Part shown: positions 47,066-59,570 of the stretch, in pieces
How the letters are laid out: each line of letters begins with the position of its first letter
Numbering within the stretch: position 1 is the first letter of the stretch
NCBI RefSeq assembly: GCF_050947875.1
Contig: NC_134570.1
Span: forward strand, 101,350,122 to 101,414,121
Length of the DNA stretch: 64,000 bases
From: Dermacentor variabilis
Lineage: Eukaryota > Arthropoda > Arachnida > Ixodida > Ixodidae
Reading direction: 5' to 3'
The notes under the pieces: model-generated
What the model was told of the DNA's origin: nothing
The model's input: only the letters and a program-made list of their open reading frames with translations
The model's database searches: none
Position numbers and translations under genes: made by a program

Positions 47066-47689
47066 GTAAGTAATTTCCCCTATCTTGTTATTGGTGTCTG
47101 TTTGTTGGCTTCTTATCATCTGCTTAATGAAAATCGGGCCATTCAGTTCCCTTTCTTCTCGTTGATTGCATTACGAGGGTGCCGAATCCAGCAACATTGA
47201 TGCTTTAAGGTAGCATGTGTGGGTCTATTAACCAGTCGCTGTCACCTAAACTGATCACGTACTCGTGACACCTGGGGCAGCAAGGATCCTTCACATATTT
47301 AGCTGATCACCACGGAGAATATTGAGGAGCGGACAGAACCAAGGCTCTCTTAAATATCCCTTTCTCACAAAGTACGAGCTCTACGTGGAGAACCAATAGT
47401 AAAAATTTTGTGCACATGAATGTAGCAGTAAATGCCACCTCTACAACCTAATGAGGCTCTTCCAAAAAGGAATACTGCTTAGCAATCTCCGTCGAAAACT
47501 CTTCGGCTATAAAACTGCAAGATAGGGCACTCATGCATGAACGCAGCCACAAAGAATTCGCGCTTCTTTTAAAAACATAGTTCTCCATACGATACTAAAA
47601 GCTCAGAAAATAAGAATCAAATATATTTCTCCGTCGTGGTAGGACCTTTCTTCTTCGTAATAGGGAGAGAAACAAAGGAAAAGAAAAGC

Positions 47690-47905
47690 AGGAATGTTAA
47701 CCAGACGCACGCCCGGTTTGCTACACTGCCCTGGAGACATCCCGTTAAGCTTCCGTTGCGGCAGCGAAAGAGAGAGAGATGAATATAGGAAGGCAGGGAT
47801 GTTAACCAGTCAAGGGTCTGGTTGGCTACCCTATGCTTGGGGTAGGGAGAAGGGCAAGAGAGAGAACGGTGAGGGAAGGTGTAGATACGTGTACCGACAG
47901 TACTT
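47690..47905 (+). repeat. dispersed repeat, two tandem GTTAACCAG units
   Basis: AGCAGGAATGTTAACCAGAC followed by CCCGGTTTGCTAC, and about 100 bp later GCAGGGATGTTAACCAGTCA followed by TCTGGTTGGCTAC, are two imperfect units separated by a GAGA-rich spacer. This is a dispersed repeat of unknown class; a related fragment is at 37694. Confidence 0.55.
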
Positions 47906-48122
47906 AAGTTAAAGCCGCTCTTGCAAACCAGACGTTCTGAGAAAGCACAAAAGTGCCTTCACTGCCTTCTGAGCCGATGATGGGGACAGTGCTCTAGTAC
48001 TGTCTGTTCACTCAGAGAACGTTCATCGAATTTCCTGAATGCTTTGGACAAAGATTGTCTTTGTGCTTGAAATTGAGGACTATGCCACAATAAGTGGTCA
48101 CTGTTCCCAATTTTCTGGGTGT

Positions 48123-48192
48123 CAATTTTTCCTGATATCTTCTTGGGAGCCTCCATTGCGGGAGGCACCCAGGAAGATACCAGGAAAAATTG
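48123..48192. repeat. 70-bp hairpin (inverted repeat)
   Basis: The left arm CAATTTTTCCTGATATCTTC... and right arm ...GAAGATACCAGGAAAAATTG pair over about 32 bp with few mismatches around a loop of about 5 bases. It could be a foldback element or part of a larger repeat. Confidence 0.75.
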
Positions 48193-48199
48193 TTCAGTT

Positions 48200-49570
48200 A
48201 AATCAGCATACGGCTTTGTAAGTTAACAGTACCGAAAAATTGATTTCGCTTTGAACAACACTTACTACATCTGGAGAAGTACGCAAAAAGGGGAAATTTG
48301 TAACATCCTGAAAATATTTATTTACTCTAGGTAACCTGTTTTAAGAGTGGAGAATTGTGTCTTGCATTGCGTCGGAGAGCACGAGCAATCCATAACGAGT
48401 TCACTATGTGGCAGTGTTTCCGCAGTTGAATTAGAATACGCCTGTAGGCTAGTTTCTTACTTCTACTACTTTTCCTGTTAACGGTTAATGTCCGTTTGCG
48501 TGCCGCCACTACGATGTACTATTAGGTTCAGTTAGGGATTCCACCGGCCACGCTGATGGACATTATGCTGCCAGTGGCCACCACAGAATTCGTTTTGGAC
48601 GATGTGTTATGTTGGTGGTATGCGAATTACATTTATTTTAAGACGCCCATGTAAATGAATGAGGGTAGTTCAGAAGCGTTAGGCCAATCGGAAGCTTAAG
48701 GGTCAATGGCATAGGCTTACAACATTGGGGTTTGGCTATGCGACCTGGCATATCGTGTATTTATGGAATGACCCTCTCGCACCCACCAGCGCGTAAGTAA
48801 ACATTTCCAGAACATGACACAATAGCCCTAATTTTCACCAAAAGTGAGTGCGCCTATGTAAAAGCGACAAAGCGAAGATCTCCATGAACTTCAAGTTTAA
48901 CGGCATAGTACACTTTAGGTTGTGTATGCTTGTTGATGTGCAACGACGATGCGCAAGTTAGGCATATTATGAGTAATTAGGGCTATTCATGCAACAGCGG
49001 CTTTGCGAAACTCCGCATTGTGAGTTATTGATGGGAGTAAGTTTGGGCCATTTCACAAAGGTGTGCCTTATGTCTAGCACTAGGTTTTAATTTTTGGTAA
49101 AGCTCAGGCAAGCAGTGTGTTTTGATTACTATTAAACGGGCTTTGCTGTACAGAATACTACAACAGAGCTTCTGCACCAAATTATTCTTCTATGAGGCCA
49201 TCATACTTTTCAAATTGGTAGTACGGCTATTCTACATTTCATGCGGCTGTATGCGCGGCAAATAATGTATTGTTACTGTTTTTCTAATGAAAGCAGTCAT
49301 TCTACAGTGGGAGAGTTCTCGCGGGTCATCCAGCTACATATTTTAGCCACTCCGTGACATCATATTTTTTTTCAGACTCAGTTTTCGACTGTATTATTCT
49401 GTTTTATCAATGTCACTTGATTCGGAATTTTTTGATGTTTTTGTTTTTCAAGCGAGCTTTTACCAGGCATCTCCGGCATGGACAAAGTGTGCATAGCCGT
49501 TTACATAAAGTTCCGCTTTATCCCTCTTACTTCGTCAATACTCCTTTTGTCATGAGTGGGTTCATCTTAA
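48200..49570. other. no recognisable gene
   Basis: AT-rich intergenic DNA without supportable features. Confidence 0.4.
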
Positions 49571-49573
49571 AAA

Positions 49574-49690
49574 AAACGGGTAACAGCGCGAACAGACAAC
49601 TACAAGAAGGGAGCCATGCACACTCGCAGCTATTGCGTGTACGTGCCTCCCTTCTTGCGGTCGTCTCTTTGCGCTGTTACCCATTCGTTT
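49574..49690. repeat. foldback element, about 50-bp arms
   Basis: The left arm contains CGGGTAACAGCGCGAACAGA and CAAGAAGGGAG. The right arm is its inverted counterpart (CTCCCTTCTTG, then GCGCTGTTACCCATTCG). The loop is about 12-15 bases. No coding capacity. Confidence 0.75.
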
Positions 49691-49699
49691 TATCCTTCT

Positions 49700-50805
49700 A
49701 AGAAAACGTATTTCTTTCTTTAAACATGCTGACACAGTTCCGATGAAAATTTTCTTACGTTAGTTTCGTCCTTTAAAACAGTTGCTGCGTGTAGACCTTT
49801 AAGCCAACAAACCTGAACTCGTTGGTTTGAGGAACGTCACTTAGCTTTTGTATGTGCTTTAACAAACTGCGAATCGGGACTATCATCTCAATCTTCACAC
49901 CAGAGAATTAATCGTCGATATTTGGTTCAAATTCGATATCTCGATGCATTCTTTCGTACAAAGGATGACCGAGAGGAACAATTTTATATATATTCAATAA
50001 TGGATTGGCGCAATTTAGGAATAACACACGTGTCAGGATGAAACGATGAAGCCGCGACTTCATGAAGGATACATCTCAGTGAACTGATTCCTCAAAAAAG
50101 GACTTTTATTTTAATAATGAACATAAGGCAAATTAAGCCAAGGTCAGTTACAAGTGTTTATAAGCACTCTTGCGAGCTACGGGTGGTATGTACCAAGCAC
50201 AAGCAATTACTATTGCACCGTCCTTTGCACCTCATTTGGCAGCTGTTCGAGTGGACATGAATGCCACGAGCTCGGTTGCCTATATATATCTCTTGCTTGT
50301 GTCATTTGAATATTGTTGTAAATATTAGAAAGGACAGGACAAATATGAGGCGTGGAAAAGAGGTAGTTAAAGCGCAAAGTTGAAGCCCTGGGACTGGTAG
50401 CTCAAGTCCAGGTATGCGAGTTCAAATATATGCTGTTCTCTGTATTTACTTACATCGGGCACTCTTACGGCAGATTCGAACAAACAAGCATTATCGGTCA
50501 ATTTATTTGTTTAAAACTCAGCTTTCCGAAAATGATATGCTTTCCACTCCTTAGCTATACTATGAAAAGGCAACCCTGCTCGATGCCATAAAGGGGTGGT
50601 GCTATATGGCACAACAAACAAGCATGATTGGCCAATTTCTTTGCTCACAGCTCAACTTTACACAAATTTCCCTTTGCTCCTTTTAGCTATGTTAGAATCA
50701 GGCACCACTGCTTGATGCCGTAAAAGAATGCGGGCTGTGAATAAAAGCACTCTTTAATATAGCTCTGTTTATTTAAGAACAGCAGTGGCTTCACATTATT
50801 AAAAT
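49700..50805. other. no recognisable gene
   Basis: Nothing supportable seen. Two related GATGCC.TAAA segments near 50581 and 50715, in similar contexts (GCT.TG.T...AGGCA.C), hint at an old duplication of about 130 bp. Confidence 0.35.
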
Positions 50806-50811
50806 TAAATT

Positions 50812-50900
50812 ACGGGATTTTCATTGACAAAACCACGATCTGATAATGAGGCCCGCCTTAGTGGGGCACTCCGGATTAATTTTCACATTTTAATAGTAAA
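50812..50900 (-). mobile_element. SINE 3' fragment
   Basis: ACAAAACCACGATCTGATAATGAGGCCCGCC and TAGTGGGGCACTCCGG match the tail and body end of the 11376-11600 SINE family on the minus strand. The head is absent. Confidence 0.55.
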
Positions 50901-52010
50901 GGGAGGGGGAAGGCTTATCCTTATCGTTCAAGGCGCTCCCAGAAAACAAAAAAGAAAATGCTCCACAAAAGATAACTTGGCAGCTCGTGAAATTACTAGA
51001 CTCCAAACGGACAACATTTGTCCGTTAACTAGCAGTAGTCGCCGCACGTAATGCTGCTACTACTACCCCGCCACTAACTGGCAATGCACCGACACGGCAT
51101 CTTTCTCTTCACGCAAGCAAGGACATCCGACGACCTTTCGGAGATGTCTCTACCAGCCCAGAGATTTGAATCCGCAGGGAGATAGCGCTACGATTTTCAT
51201 TTTAAAAGCAGCCGTTGAAATTTGAATATCACGAACACGAAGCCCCAACGCTACCGGTGATGAATACGAGAAAGCTTTGCCGCTGGACAAGAGCCGTAGA
51301 AGGATTGAATAAAAAAAAACACACAGAGAAGCAATGGGATACGAGTCCTATATGCCAGTATTAACAGCGTGCCTCCCAAAAGGAAACCAGCCGATAATAT
51401 GTGCCACCCCAGCAGTTCTGAGGCCGAGCATGCTCCCGATTGAGCTTGCGTCGTGGCTTCGGGCAACTGCACCATACGTGACAGTTTTCTCTCATCGATT
51501 TCCTCTCAATGCGATACTTCAGCGTGGGCATCTTGCCACAGAAATTTGTAATGAAGACAGAGGCACTGAAAACCTAAAGGGTAAGTAATAAACGCGGTAG
51601 CGCTTGTGCTAGCTCACCTGACATCAGCGTGAGCTTGCTGAAACCAGTTTGCTATACATATTACCGAAAATGTAGCGCTCTCCGCCACGCACTTTCTGTT
51701 CTTCTTTTTCTTTTTTTAATAGATTCAGTTATTCTTTAAACAGCGTTGAGCGCGAGCGGAGAGCGAAGATAAACGCTATCGATGAGGTGTACGTGTCAAG
51801 GTCGAATCGTGGATTCGATCCTGTGTAGCAAACTGTAAACTGTGCTTCTGACCCTTCCCCTCTTCTAGAGGGAAGCAGAGGCACGGTGTTTTACGAGGAA
51901 TGAGTGGTGAATTTTAGAGAGTGTCCTACAATATGCGGAAAAGCCACATATATCACCCCGTTTGCCTCTTTCTTTTACTTCACAGGCAAATGGCAGAATG
52001 TCATTATCGA
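50901..52010. other. no recognisable gene upstream of cuticle gene 3
   Basis: Short frames only. A B-box-like GGATTCGATCC at 51812-51822 has no clear A-box. The segment adjoining 52017 should contain the cuticle gene 3 promoter. Confidence 0.4.
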
Positions 52011-52016
52011 GACTGG

Positions 52017-52024
52017 TATAAAAC
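52017..52024 (+). promoter_or_regulatory. TATA box of cuticle gene 3
   Basis: TATAAAAC is 63 bp upstream of the exon-1 ATG. A GCAGTTG initiator-like site lies about 32 bp downstream at 52049-52055. Confidence 0.7.
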
Positions 52025-52079
52025 GGTGCTGCAGAGGCAGAGATGACAGCAGTTGGACCGTCAGCCGCTGAAAGGAACC

Positions 52080-54302
52080 ATGGTGAGAACGCTTCTTCAG
52101 CATCTCCAAGGGGCTTGAGAATATGGGGGCTCACCACGCCGGTTTATTCGCCTGCTCCGTTTCTACGGCAACATCAAAATCGACATTTGGGGGCATTTCA
52201 TACGAGAGAAAAGTACTGCGAGCTTACTTTGTACACAAGCATCGCAAGTTGATACGAGACTCACTAGACAAGACTGTTTTGTTTGCAGAGGTAGAAAAGA
52301 GCCTTCATTTGCAGATGTAGTAGAGAGCCTTCATGGAGCATTCTTTAGTATGTGATTACCAAGCTTTTAAGATTATTGAAAAGAGAAAGAGACGTTATAA
52401 TTCTAAGAAAGATAGTAGAACAAGCAGTCGCAAGCGCGTCGCTGTGAACGAGGACTGCGTAACAGGTTCTACAAATTGTATAAAGCATATACAATCAATG
52501 TTAATTGTGCATAACTAAAGGAGCATCGTGCTTTAGTTCAAGTACCCATTTGATAGATGTAACTGTACGACTACAAATCGTCAACGTAAAATGCAATGAC
52601 TCATTAAGTCTCCCTTACTAAAAGCTGCACTTTGATTATAGGACTTATCCTATTGGTTACTTCTCGATTAGTTTTTATCCCCGCAGGATCCATTGCATGC
52701 ATGCCGCGCAACCTTATCACAAAGCGCTTTCGATTCCAACCTGCACAATATATTCCGAAAGGAACGGTAAACGAGAACGTTCTCAGTGTTTCCAGTAACA
52801 AACTACAATGCGTCCTTCCACCTTAATTCTAGATCCGTGCCTGCATTGTTCTGGCTCTCGCCACCAGCGCTATCGCTGGCCACGTCGGTGGCTACGGCCT
52901 CGGCTACGGCCTCGGCGCTAGCTATGGCCTCGGCGCTAGCTATGGCCTCGGTGCTGGCTACGGCCTCGGCTACGGCGTGAGCTCCTACGGTCTTTCCCAC
53001 GGCGTTGGCTACTCCGGTCTCGGTCTGGGCTACACCTACGCCCCAGCTGCCAGCTACGCCGTCGCTGCTCCAGCTGTCTCCCGTACCGTTTCCACCTACC
53101 ACGCCGCCCCAGCCGTAACTACCGTCGCTCACGCTGCCCCAGTCGCTACCTACGCCGCTGCTCCAGCCGTGACCCGCGTGGCTACTGTTGCCCACGCCGC
53201 TCCAGTTGCCACCTACGCCGCTGCCCCAGCTGTGGCCACTTACGCCGCTGCTCCAGCAGTGACCCGCGTTGCCACCTACCAAGCTGCTCCTGTTGCCACC
53301 TACCACGCTGCTCCCGTCGCCACCTACGCTGCTGCTCCAGCCGTCACCCGCGTTGCCACCTACCAAGCTGCTCCAGTTGCCACCTACGCTGCTGCTCCAG
53401 CCGTGACCCGCGTCGACACTGTTCACCACGCCGCTCCAGTTGCTACCTACGCCGCTGCTCCAGCTGTAGCCACCGTGGCTCACGCCCCAGTTGCCACCTA
53501 CGCCACTGCCGTCCATGCCGCCCCAGCTGTCGCCACCTACGCCGCTGCCCCAGCTGTCGCCACCTACGCTGCTGCTCCAGCCGTTACCCGCGTCGACACT
53601 GTTCACCACGCCGCTCCAGTTGCCACCTACGCCGCTGCTCCAGCTGTCGCCACCGTGGCTCACGCCCCAGTTGCCACCTACGCCACTGCCGTCCATGCCG
53701 CCCCAGCTGTCGCCACCACCACCGTCGCCCACGCTACCCCAGTGGTCGGTGCCTACCAGGCAGCTCCAGTATACGGCTACGGTGTTGGAAACCTCGGCTA
53801 CGGTGTTGGCAGCTACGGTTATGGCCACGGCCTCCTCGGCTACGGCCTGAACTACGGCTACGGTCTTGGATCTCCCTTCGACTACACCACCCTTCTCCGA
53901 AAGAAGAAGTGTGAGTACATGATATTAATAGCGTTTAATCATTAACGAAAAGAAAAAGACAGATGTTGCCAAATATTGTAATAGCTTTTTCTAGCCTCAC
54001 AGGTGTGGAGATGTGTTTTGAAGCTGCCAGTTGCCTTCTTTAAGAAATGATGCTAGGAAAGGAGAAATAGGAAGCGGTCTGACAGTTTCAGGAATTTCAT
54101 TAATTCTTTCGGCAAATCAATATGAAGTAATCGATACACTGATAGTCGTATTCACGTGTTTATCAATAGGTGAATGAAAGGACGTGGCTACTGAATATTT
54201 AGTTCTTGTTTTATACAAATTAGGAGTGTAGTGTTTATCAAGACAAGAGGAAAAGAACCACTAAATTGTTTGTGCATGTGCTCTCTTTTCTTTTTTTCAG
54301 AA
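52080..54302 (+). CDS. 360-aa Gly/Tyr- and AAPAV-repeat cuticle protein (gene 3)
   Basis: Likely a secreted structural cuticle protein. Exons are 52080-52082 (ATG, donor GTGAGA), 52833-53910 (acceptor AATTCTAG, donor GTGAGT) and 54301-54302 (acceptor after TTTTTTTCAG), with the stop split as T|AA. The signal peptide MIRACIVLALATSAIAG occupies about residues 1-17. A GYGLG/ASYGLG block follows to about 70. A long Ala-Pro-Val region runs over about 71-311 with VATYAAAPAV, TRVATYQAAP and HAAPVATY repeats. A GYGVG/GYGLNYGYG block comes next, then the C-terminus DYTTLLRKKK. AAPA-type repeats and GYG blocks are known from rigid arthropod cuticle proteins. A 60-aa unit is duplicated almost exactly inside the Ala-Pro region. 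Codon use is strongly biased to C/G third positions (GCC, TAC, GTC), suggesting high expression. Retaining intron 2 would extend the protein by 11 residues. Confidence 0.88.
53401..53717 (+). repeat. near-identical 180-bp periodic duplication within cuticle gene 3
   Basis: The segments 53401-53537 and 53581-53717 are exactly 180 bp apart and differ at only three positions by eye (TGA/TTA, GCT/GCC, GTA/GTC). They encode the same 60-residue-period stretch, including RVDTVHHAAPVATY and ATYATAVHAAPAV. Confidence 0.9.
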
Positions 54303-54411
54303 ACCACTGCCCTAGAAACTACCCCACTCATTACGTAAAGGATGTAAATGCAACAAATTTAGGCCATTTTTCATCATGTGGGTCGTTGCCACAGCACGAA
54401 AAATGTGTTTT

Positions 54412-54417
54412 AATAAA
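54412..54417 (+). terminator. polyadenylation signal of cuticle gene 3
   Basis: AATAAA lies 111 bp into exon 3, matching the position of the signal in gene 2. Confidence 0.75.
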
Positions 54418-54439
54418 ATGTAGTATTTTCAATTTTATT

Positions 54440-55060
54440 ATTTCGAGTTCTTGTATCTATACGTCGCCGTGTGGTGGTCGTTACACTGTCTCTTGTTTCC
54501 TCACTCTCGTGGACAAATGAAAGCGAATTAGGACCACTCAAGCATTCATCCATAAAAAGATGATTTTGCTGGTTAGTAACATTGCCTCGAATCGTGAAAT
54601 TTTATTCACCTCAACAAATGTGCTCCTTCAAGTACGAATTGTGTGCTAAACAAAAAGAAAAAAAATTATATGCGAATTTTCTGGTATCATCTAAAGAAAC
54701 ACATTATTGGCAGTCACAAAAGTTTTGGTATGTAATCGTTCCGGTTTGTAATGAATACGCCACTATGTAAAACCACATTGCAAGGCGCTTAAGCCAGGGC
54801 TGACAATTTTCAGCAAATGCTCCTGTAGGAACACTTCCCGCGCACTCAACTCAATAAAACAAATAAAGAAGACGAGAACGCTGTATGTGGCTAATCGCTC
54901 TGCCGAGTGAAAGATTGATTCGCAGAGAGAGTGACGTGAGAATTGCCTTAAAGTGGTCCATAAATCCTAGTGATTAAATATTATAAATAGACTACTGCGT
55001 GTGCGTAGGAAGCGGTGACCTATGTTGCTCACCATTAAGTGAGTTGCTGCAACGCTTGCT
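54440..55060. other. no recognisable gene
   Basis: AT-rich sequence downstream of cuticle gene 3; short frames only. Confidence 0.4.
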
Positions 55061-55065
55061 TACCT

Positions 55066-55214
55066 GGATCAAGTTCCTGGCGCGGCGGCTGCATTTCAGT
55101 GGGGGCGAAATGGAAAAAAACGTCTGTCTACCGTACATTGGGGGCACGTTTAGCTGCCCCAGGTGCTCAAAATAATCTGGAGCCCCCACTACGACATGGC
55201 TCATAATTGCACCG
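55066..55214 (+). mobile_element. SINE body and tail, head degraded
   Basis: GCGGCTGCATTTCAGTGGGG, GGGGGCACGTTTAGCTGCCC and GAGCCCCCACTACGACATGG follow the order of the 11376-11600 SINE in the plus direction. A recognisable tRNA-like head is not preserved. Confidence 0.65.
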
Positions 55215-56330
55215 CGGGCACCCCGAATACATGAATACTTAACAACGGGCTGTCTGTTCTCTCATCGCATGCATTATCAAATAAAGGCTTGTTTTTTTGT
55301 ACAAAACGACACCAATCAAGGCGCGTGGGTAGTGCTGTTTCAAATATATAAGTGATAGTGCTATAACATCCATTTGTTACATGTGGTTTTTGGAAGCGAG
55401 CTCCTCTGAACTATTTCAAAAACGTTTCACGTCAAAATTGGCGGCATAACCTTCCTTTGGGAATGTTTTGCGGCCTTAATGCGAGAGCAAATGTATCTCG
55501 TGATGAGTGCATAATTCTATGGTTATTATCATGAAAAGCAACACACGCCCAGTGGAACATATCCAGTCACTCAAGTCAGCTTCGAAGAGGTTCATGGAAG
55601 AGCGCCACTAAGTGATAACAGCTGGCTTCAAAGGGTTTGATTGAGGAGCCGTATACGTAATGGCACATAGCTACTGACCCAAGTTGGAGGGAACGCAAAA
55701 CGGTCAGCTCTGACCGCAGATACAAAGTTACCGAAACGTGCGTGAGTATCTTAAGAATACCAATCGCATTAAAATATATTCATAGCATGAAAGGTGCGTA
55801 GTATGTTGGTGGAAACCTCACTCCAGCATCTCACTTGCACCTGTGACGTGCCTTTGTACTGCTTTTCACAATGAAGTGTCGATCCCTCCAACTAACTTGA
55901 ACCTACGGCGGACAACAGCTTGTTTGAAGAAAAGGACGACACATCACTTACTCAGTGGTAAGCGTAGGTTCCCTGAATCAAGACCCGCGAAGTTGAGCCA
56001 GCGAGGGCAGATGATTTCGACAAGGACACGCTACTTAATCGTTACATTCTTGAATCTCTGTTTGCCGCTTTACTCAAGCCGCATATTGTTATAAGTCGCC
56101 TAGTCGACCACATATCAACAACAACAGAAGAAAAATAAGCTCTGGGCGGGCAGATTTCAGACACCGAATGACTTCGATCTTTAAGCCAATTTCCGCACCC
56201 TACAATTATTCATGGCATGACTTTGCTTGTCTTTCACCTTCAAGATTTTACAAGCTCCAGTCTCTTCTTGAGCAAACGTTCTGTACATCTTATTTTAGTC
56301 GTGTGTCATGTGGACAGCACAGGTTTGAAA
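55215..56330. other. no recognisable gene
   Basis: Intergenic sequence with short frames only. Confidence 0.4.
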
Positions 56331-56334
56331 TTAC

Positions 56335-57319
56335 GGGCGCTATAACATAAAACTATTCCAAACTTTTCTATTCCAATTCTGCAATCAGCCTACCGCGACT
56401 GGTCAAAAACATTTTTGGACCACCCCCACTTCACCTGTCTGTCACGCAACGTCACGAAAACCGCGATAGCCCCCCATGTGATATGACGTGCACACAATGA
56501 TTATGCATAATTAGACCGAGCAAAACAAAAATAGTTATTTCTGATTCGACGCCTTTTTGCCACAAGCCCTTGGCAATTGGTCAAAAGTTTTCGGTCTGCA
56601 CCCACTTCACATGCCTCTCACGCGACGTCCTAAAACCGCAAAAACTTACCACGTCAAAGTGACGCGTACGAGTTAACGATACATTAATATGCCGAACAAA
56701 ACTGAATTTTCTACTGAATAGGTGCAGGCTGCCCCGTTCCGAAAGGAATAAAAGATGGCTGCCGCCGATCGCTCCGGCACTGGCTACTCGCTCCTGCCGG
56801 AGAGCATGGGTGTACTTGCGTGTAATAAAATTTTTTGCGTGGCCGTGTAACGTTTTTCAGGAATTTCTGCAGGTTTACCACCTCGTTCTGCCAACTCTTC
56901 TTTGCTGAGGATCCGTTTTAGCGTCATTATTAAGTTTCCGTTGCATGCCGCCGCGATAATCGACGAGCCACCGCAAGCTAAGCAAGAGAAAGAGGACCAA
57001 TCGCAGGTGCCGGCACCACCCTCTTCATCCGGTTATCGATATTCAGTGCAGTGGCTCGGCCCCATTGAATCCCTCTCCACTTGAGCATGCTCCTCGCCTC
57101 TTGTGAGCCAATTAGATAAGACAAGCCGCTCACTGCAGGCAATGTTATTCGTTTTTCAAGCAAACAAAAGGGACCTCCTATGAACAAGGGGGGCATTTGA
57201 TTGGTCTGTTCAGACAACCCTGCGGGTGACCGCCCGATGCTTGCGTCGGCGGTTACGCAAATTTGACGTCAGGAGATTGGAATAAAAACATATTGGAATA
57301 GTTTTACGTTATACGGCCC
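56335..57319 (-). mobile_element. TIR element copy 3 (985 bp, inverted relative to copies 1 and 2)
   Basis: It begins GGGCGCTATAACATAAAACT and ends TAGTTTTACGTTATACGGCCC, a terminal inverted repeat of about 25 bp. Internal landmarks are the reverse complement of copy 1, including CGCAAATTTGACGTCAGGAG near the right end. Both internal duplication units are present, at about 56400-56480 and 56580-56660. TAC flanks both ends, a possible 3-bp target duplication. Copies 1 and 2 do not confirm that. Confidence 0.75.
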
Positions 57320-57935
57320 TACGTTTACGCTGCCTATACACAAACTGTTATAAGGGCTCTGTTTGCTACAAGACGTTGTCATGCAGCGCTTTCCATTATT
57401 CACGTTTGTTTTGTTTTTGTGTGTGTTCATGGTATTATCACCCCTATCAAGTTCTCGCTTGGCGCCCGATGTGCATGAGCAGTGCGCTAGAAGCGATGAC
57501 CAGTGCGCAAGCTGTGCATAGTTTAGCGGTAGATTTGAGGAAAAGTCCCGTAGAGTAATGGCTGAAAAAAAAATGCAACGAAGACACCGGCGGAGGATTT
57601 AAAAGCGAAAGGAAATCAAGGAGAGATATGCAAAGTGCAGGACTGCTACCGATGTAAAACCTGTGTTACATCAACCCGGTGAATTTTGTTACCACAGTGT
57701 TTCGAAGCCAACGCCAAGTGACATCGTCAACATCACAATTATCATCATCAGAAGTAGCACAATCAGCATATCATAAATATATATTTTGTTAATGTTGTCA
57801 CGGACTAGTCGCCGTAGCTTTGTAAAGCAATTGTGTTGCGCGTCTGAGCTTGAGGTCGCAAGATACATCCCCAATGTGGCGGGTGCACTGACATCCCCCC
57901 CATGAAAAAAAAGAAAGAAAAAAAATGAAAGAAAA
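57320..57935. other. no recognisable gene
   Basis: Intergenic, ending in an A/G-rich run that borders the SINE tail. Confidence 0.4.
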
Positions 57936-57939
57936 GCAA

Positions 57940-58062
57940 AAGCTTGTGTACCTAGATTTACGTGCACGTTAAAGGAGCCCAGGCGATCGAAGTCAAACCG
58001 AAGTCCCCCACCATGGCGTACCTGATAATCATATCATGACTCTTGCACGTCAAACCCTAAAA
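57940..58062 (+). mobile_element. SINE tail fragment
   Basis: TGTACCTAGATTTACGTGCACGTTAAAGG, then AAGTCCCCCACCATGGCGTA and ATCATATCATGACTCTTGCA match the body and tail of the 11376-11600 family in the plus direction. It is truncated at its 5' side at an A-rich run. Confidence 0.75.
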
Positions 58063-59570
58063 TTTAATTAATTCCATTTTAGCCATGTTACGCATTTTAT
58101 AGAAAAGACGTATTTGATCATGTTGAGCCCGTCTCTCGTATAGTGGTGTGCATTGTCTAATGCGTGCGAGCGGCAACGATTGCCTTCGAGCGCCTGCTAG
58201 TTCATATATGCGGTGTCATAGTTAATAACATCCGCCAACGTTTCAGCCAAAATACGCTGAGTCACTATCGGAGGATGACAGGTGGCTTTATTAGAACGTA
58301 CTGAAATCGCGGCGCACATGCATACGTGTCACGTGTTTTTTCTTCTAATATTTTGCGTGTATTTATCAGGACGCTGAAAAAATTATAACCTAACACGTAG
58401 GAAGCTAAAAGCTGCTAAATTAGATATTGCCTAGAGTATTCTACAAAGTTTCGATTGAAAATTGCGCCCTAAATTTAATAATCGCCAAGTTTCTTCATTA
58501 TAACTGACTGAATTATAATTATAATTATATACAACTTATAATTCAGTTATATCTATAACTAAATTTTAGTTGTGCGATTCGCTGCGTTAGTTGCTGCATA
58601 ATAACCAACGATACGTACTTCTTCGCGTCTTTCTACGTAGCTCCGGTGTATTTATGTTAGCTGGGACGCACTGTGAAAATAACAGGCGCTTTTCTTGCGT
58701 GTGATAACACCCTTGCTGTTTGAGTGGTGTTTGGGTGCTGCTTTCTAGGCCTGAAACCACTAAATAAATAGAATTCTCAAATTACGCTTTCTAATAGGAA
58801 GGATTATTTGCCTCATTCTTGGCATTTCGTGGTACGTAGGTCCTTCTCCGGCTTCGATTTACTAAAGATACAATATTGCGTCACTGACGGTAGGCTACTG
58901 CCCTAATCAGCCCTAATCAGGATTTTGTTTAATGCGTTAACACTAGATGTGTTATTGCTTGTAGACTGGGAGAGAAAAAAGGAAGAGGTGGGAAAGGGGG
59001 ACATTCTATTATTTCATCGTCTACATAAGTAAACAAACTGTAACCCAATAATTTCTGAATTCTGTTCTCAATTTCTGTGTAAACTCGTGTACAATGTGTG
59101 AAGATATGTAACGTTATGTGTGTTCGCTCACTGTCAATGAACTACCACAAAAATATGTTTAATACATGCGTATTTTGCGGGTACAGGGGCCCCTGTCAGG
59201 CACTGTGCGCCTTTTGCCCCTGCACCTTTTTTGAAGTTGCATTCAAGGTGAAATAAACATTCATTCATTCATTCATTTATTCAAAAATAAGTATGTGTGG
59301 GAAGTGTGGAAATCCCGTAGCGGGGTAAAGGTAAACAAGTGTTGGTAGAGCGCAGAAGAGCTTGCGTGTATGACCTTATATTAACAAAACCCCATCGGTT
59401 CTCCTTCAGCTCTCGTATATATTGTCACCTTGTAGGTACCGTGAAAAACACAATAGGAAAACTACGAATGCCGAAATTATTATTGGGCGAACTTGTGCCC
59501 GTAAAAGGAATTGACAATGAAACCACTACGAAAGCGGCGAACACAGTCGGCGATTGTCGGAAATCTACTC
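58063..59570. other. no recognisable gene; AT-rich hairpin near 58500
   Basis: A palindromic AT segment at about 58500-58560 pairs TAACTGACTGAATTATAA with TTATAATTCAGTTATA. No gene features. A (CATT)n run lies near 59260-59280. Confidence 0.4.

Noticed and set aside
51770..51840. Possible SINE or tRNA head with GGATTCGATCC
   Set aside because: The B-box-like motif stands alone. No convincing A-box or SINE body surrounds it.
52803..53828. 341-codon open frame on the minus strand, Ser/Gly/Trp-rich
   Set aside because: It is the antisense of cuticle gene 3. The biased GCC/GCT/TAC/GTC codons of the sense strand leave few antisense stops. The sense frame has splice sites, a signal peptide and paralogues.
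53491..53850. 119-codon plus-strand frame rich in Pro/Leu/Thr
   Set aside because: It is an out-of-frame shadow of the repetitive cuticle gene 3 exon.
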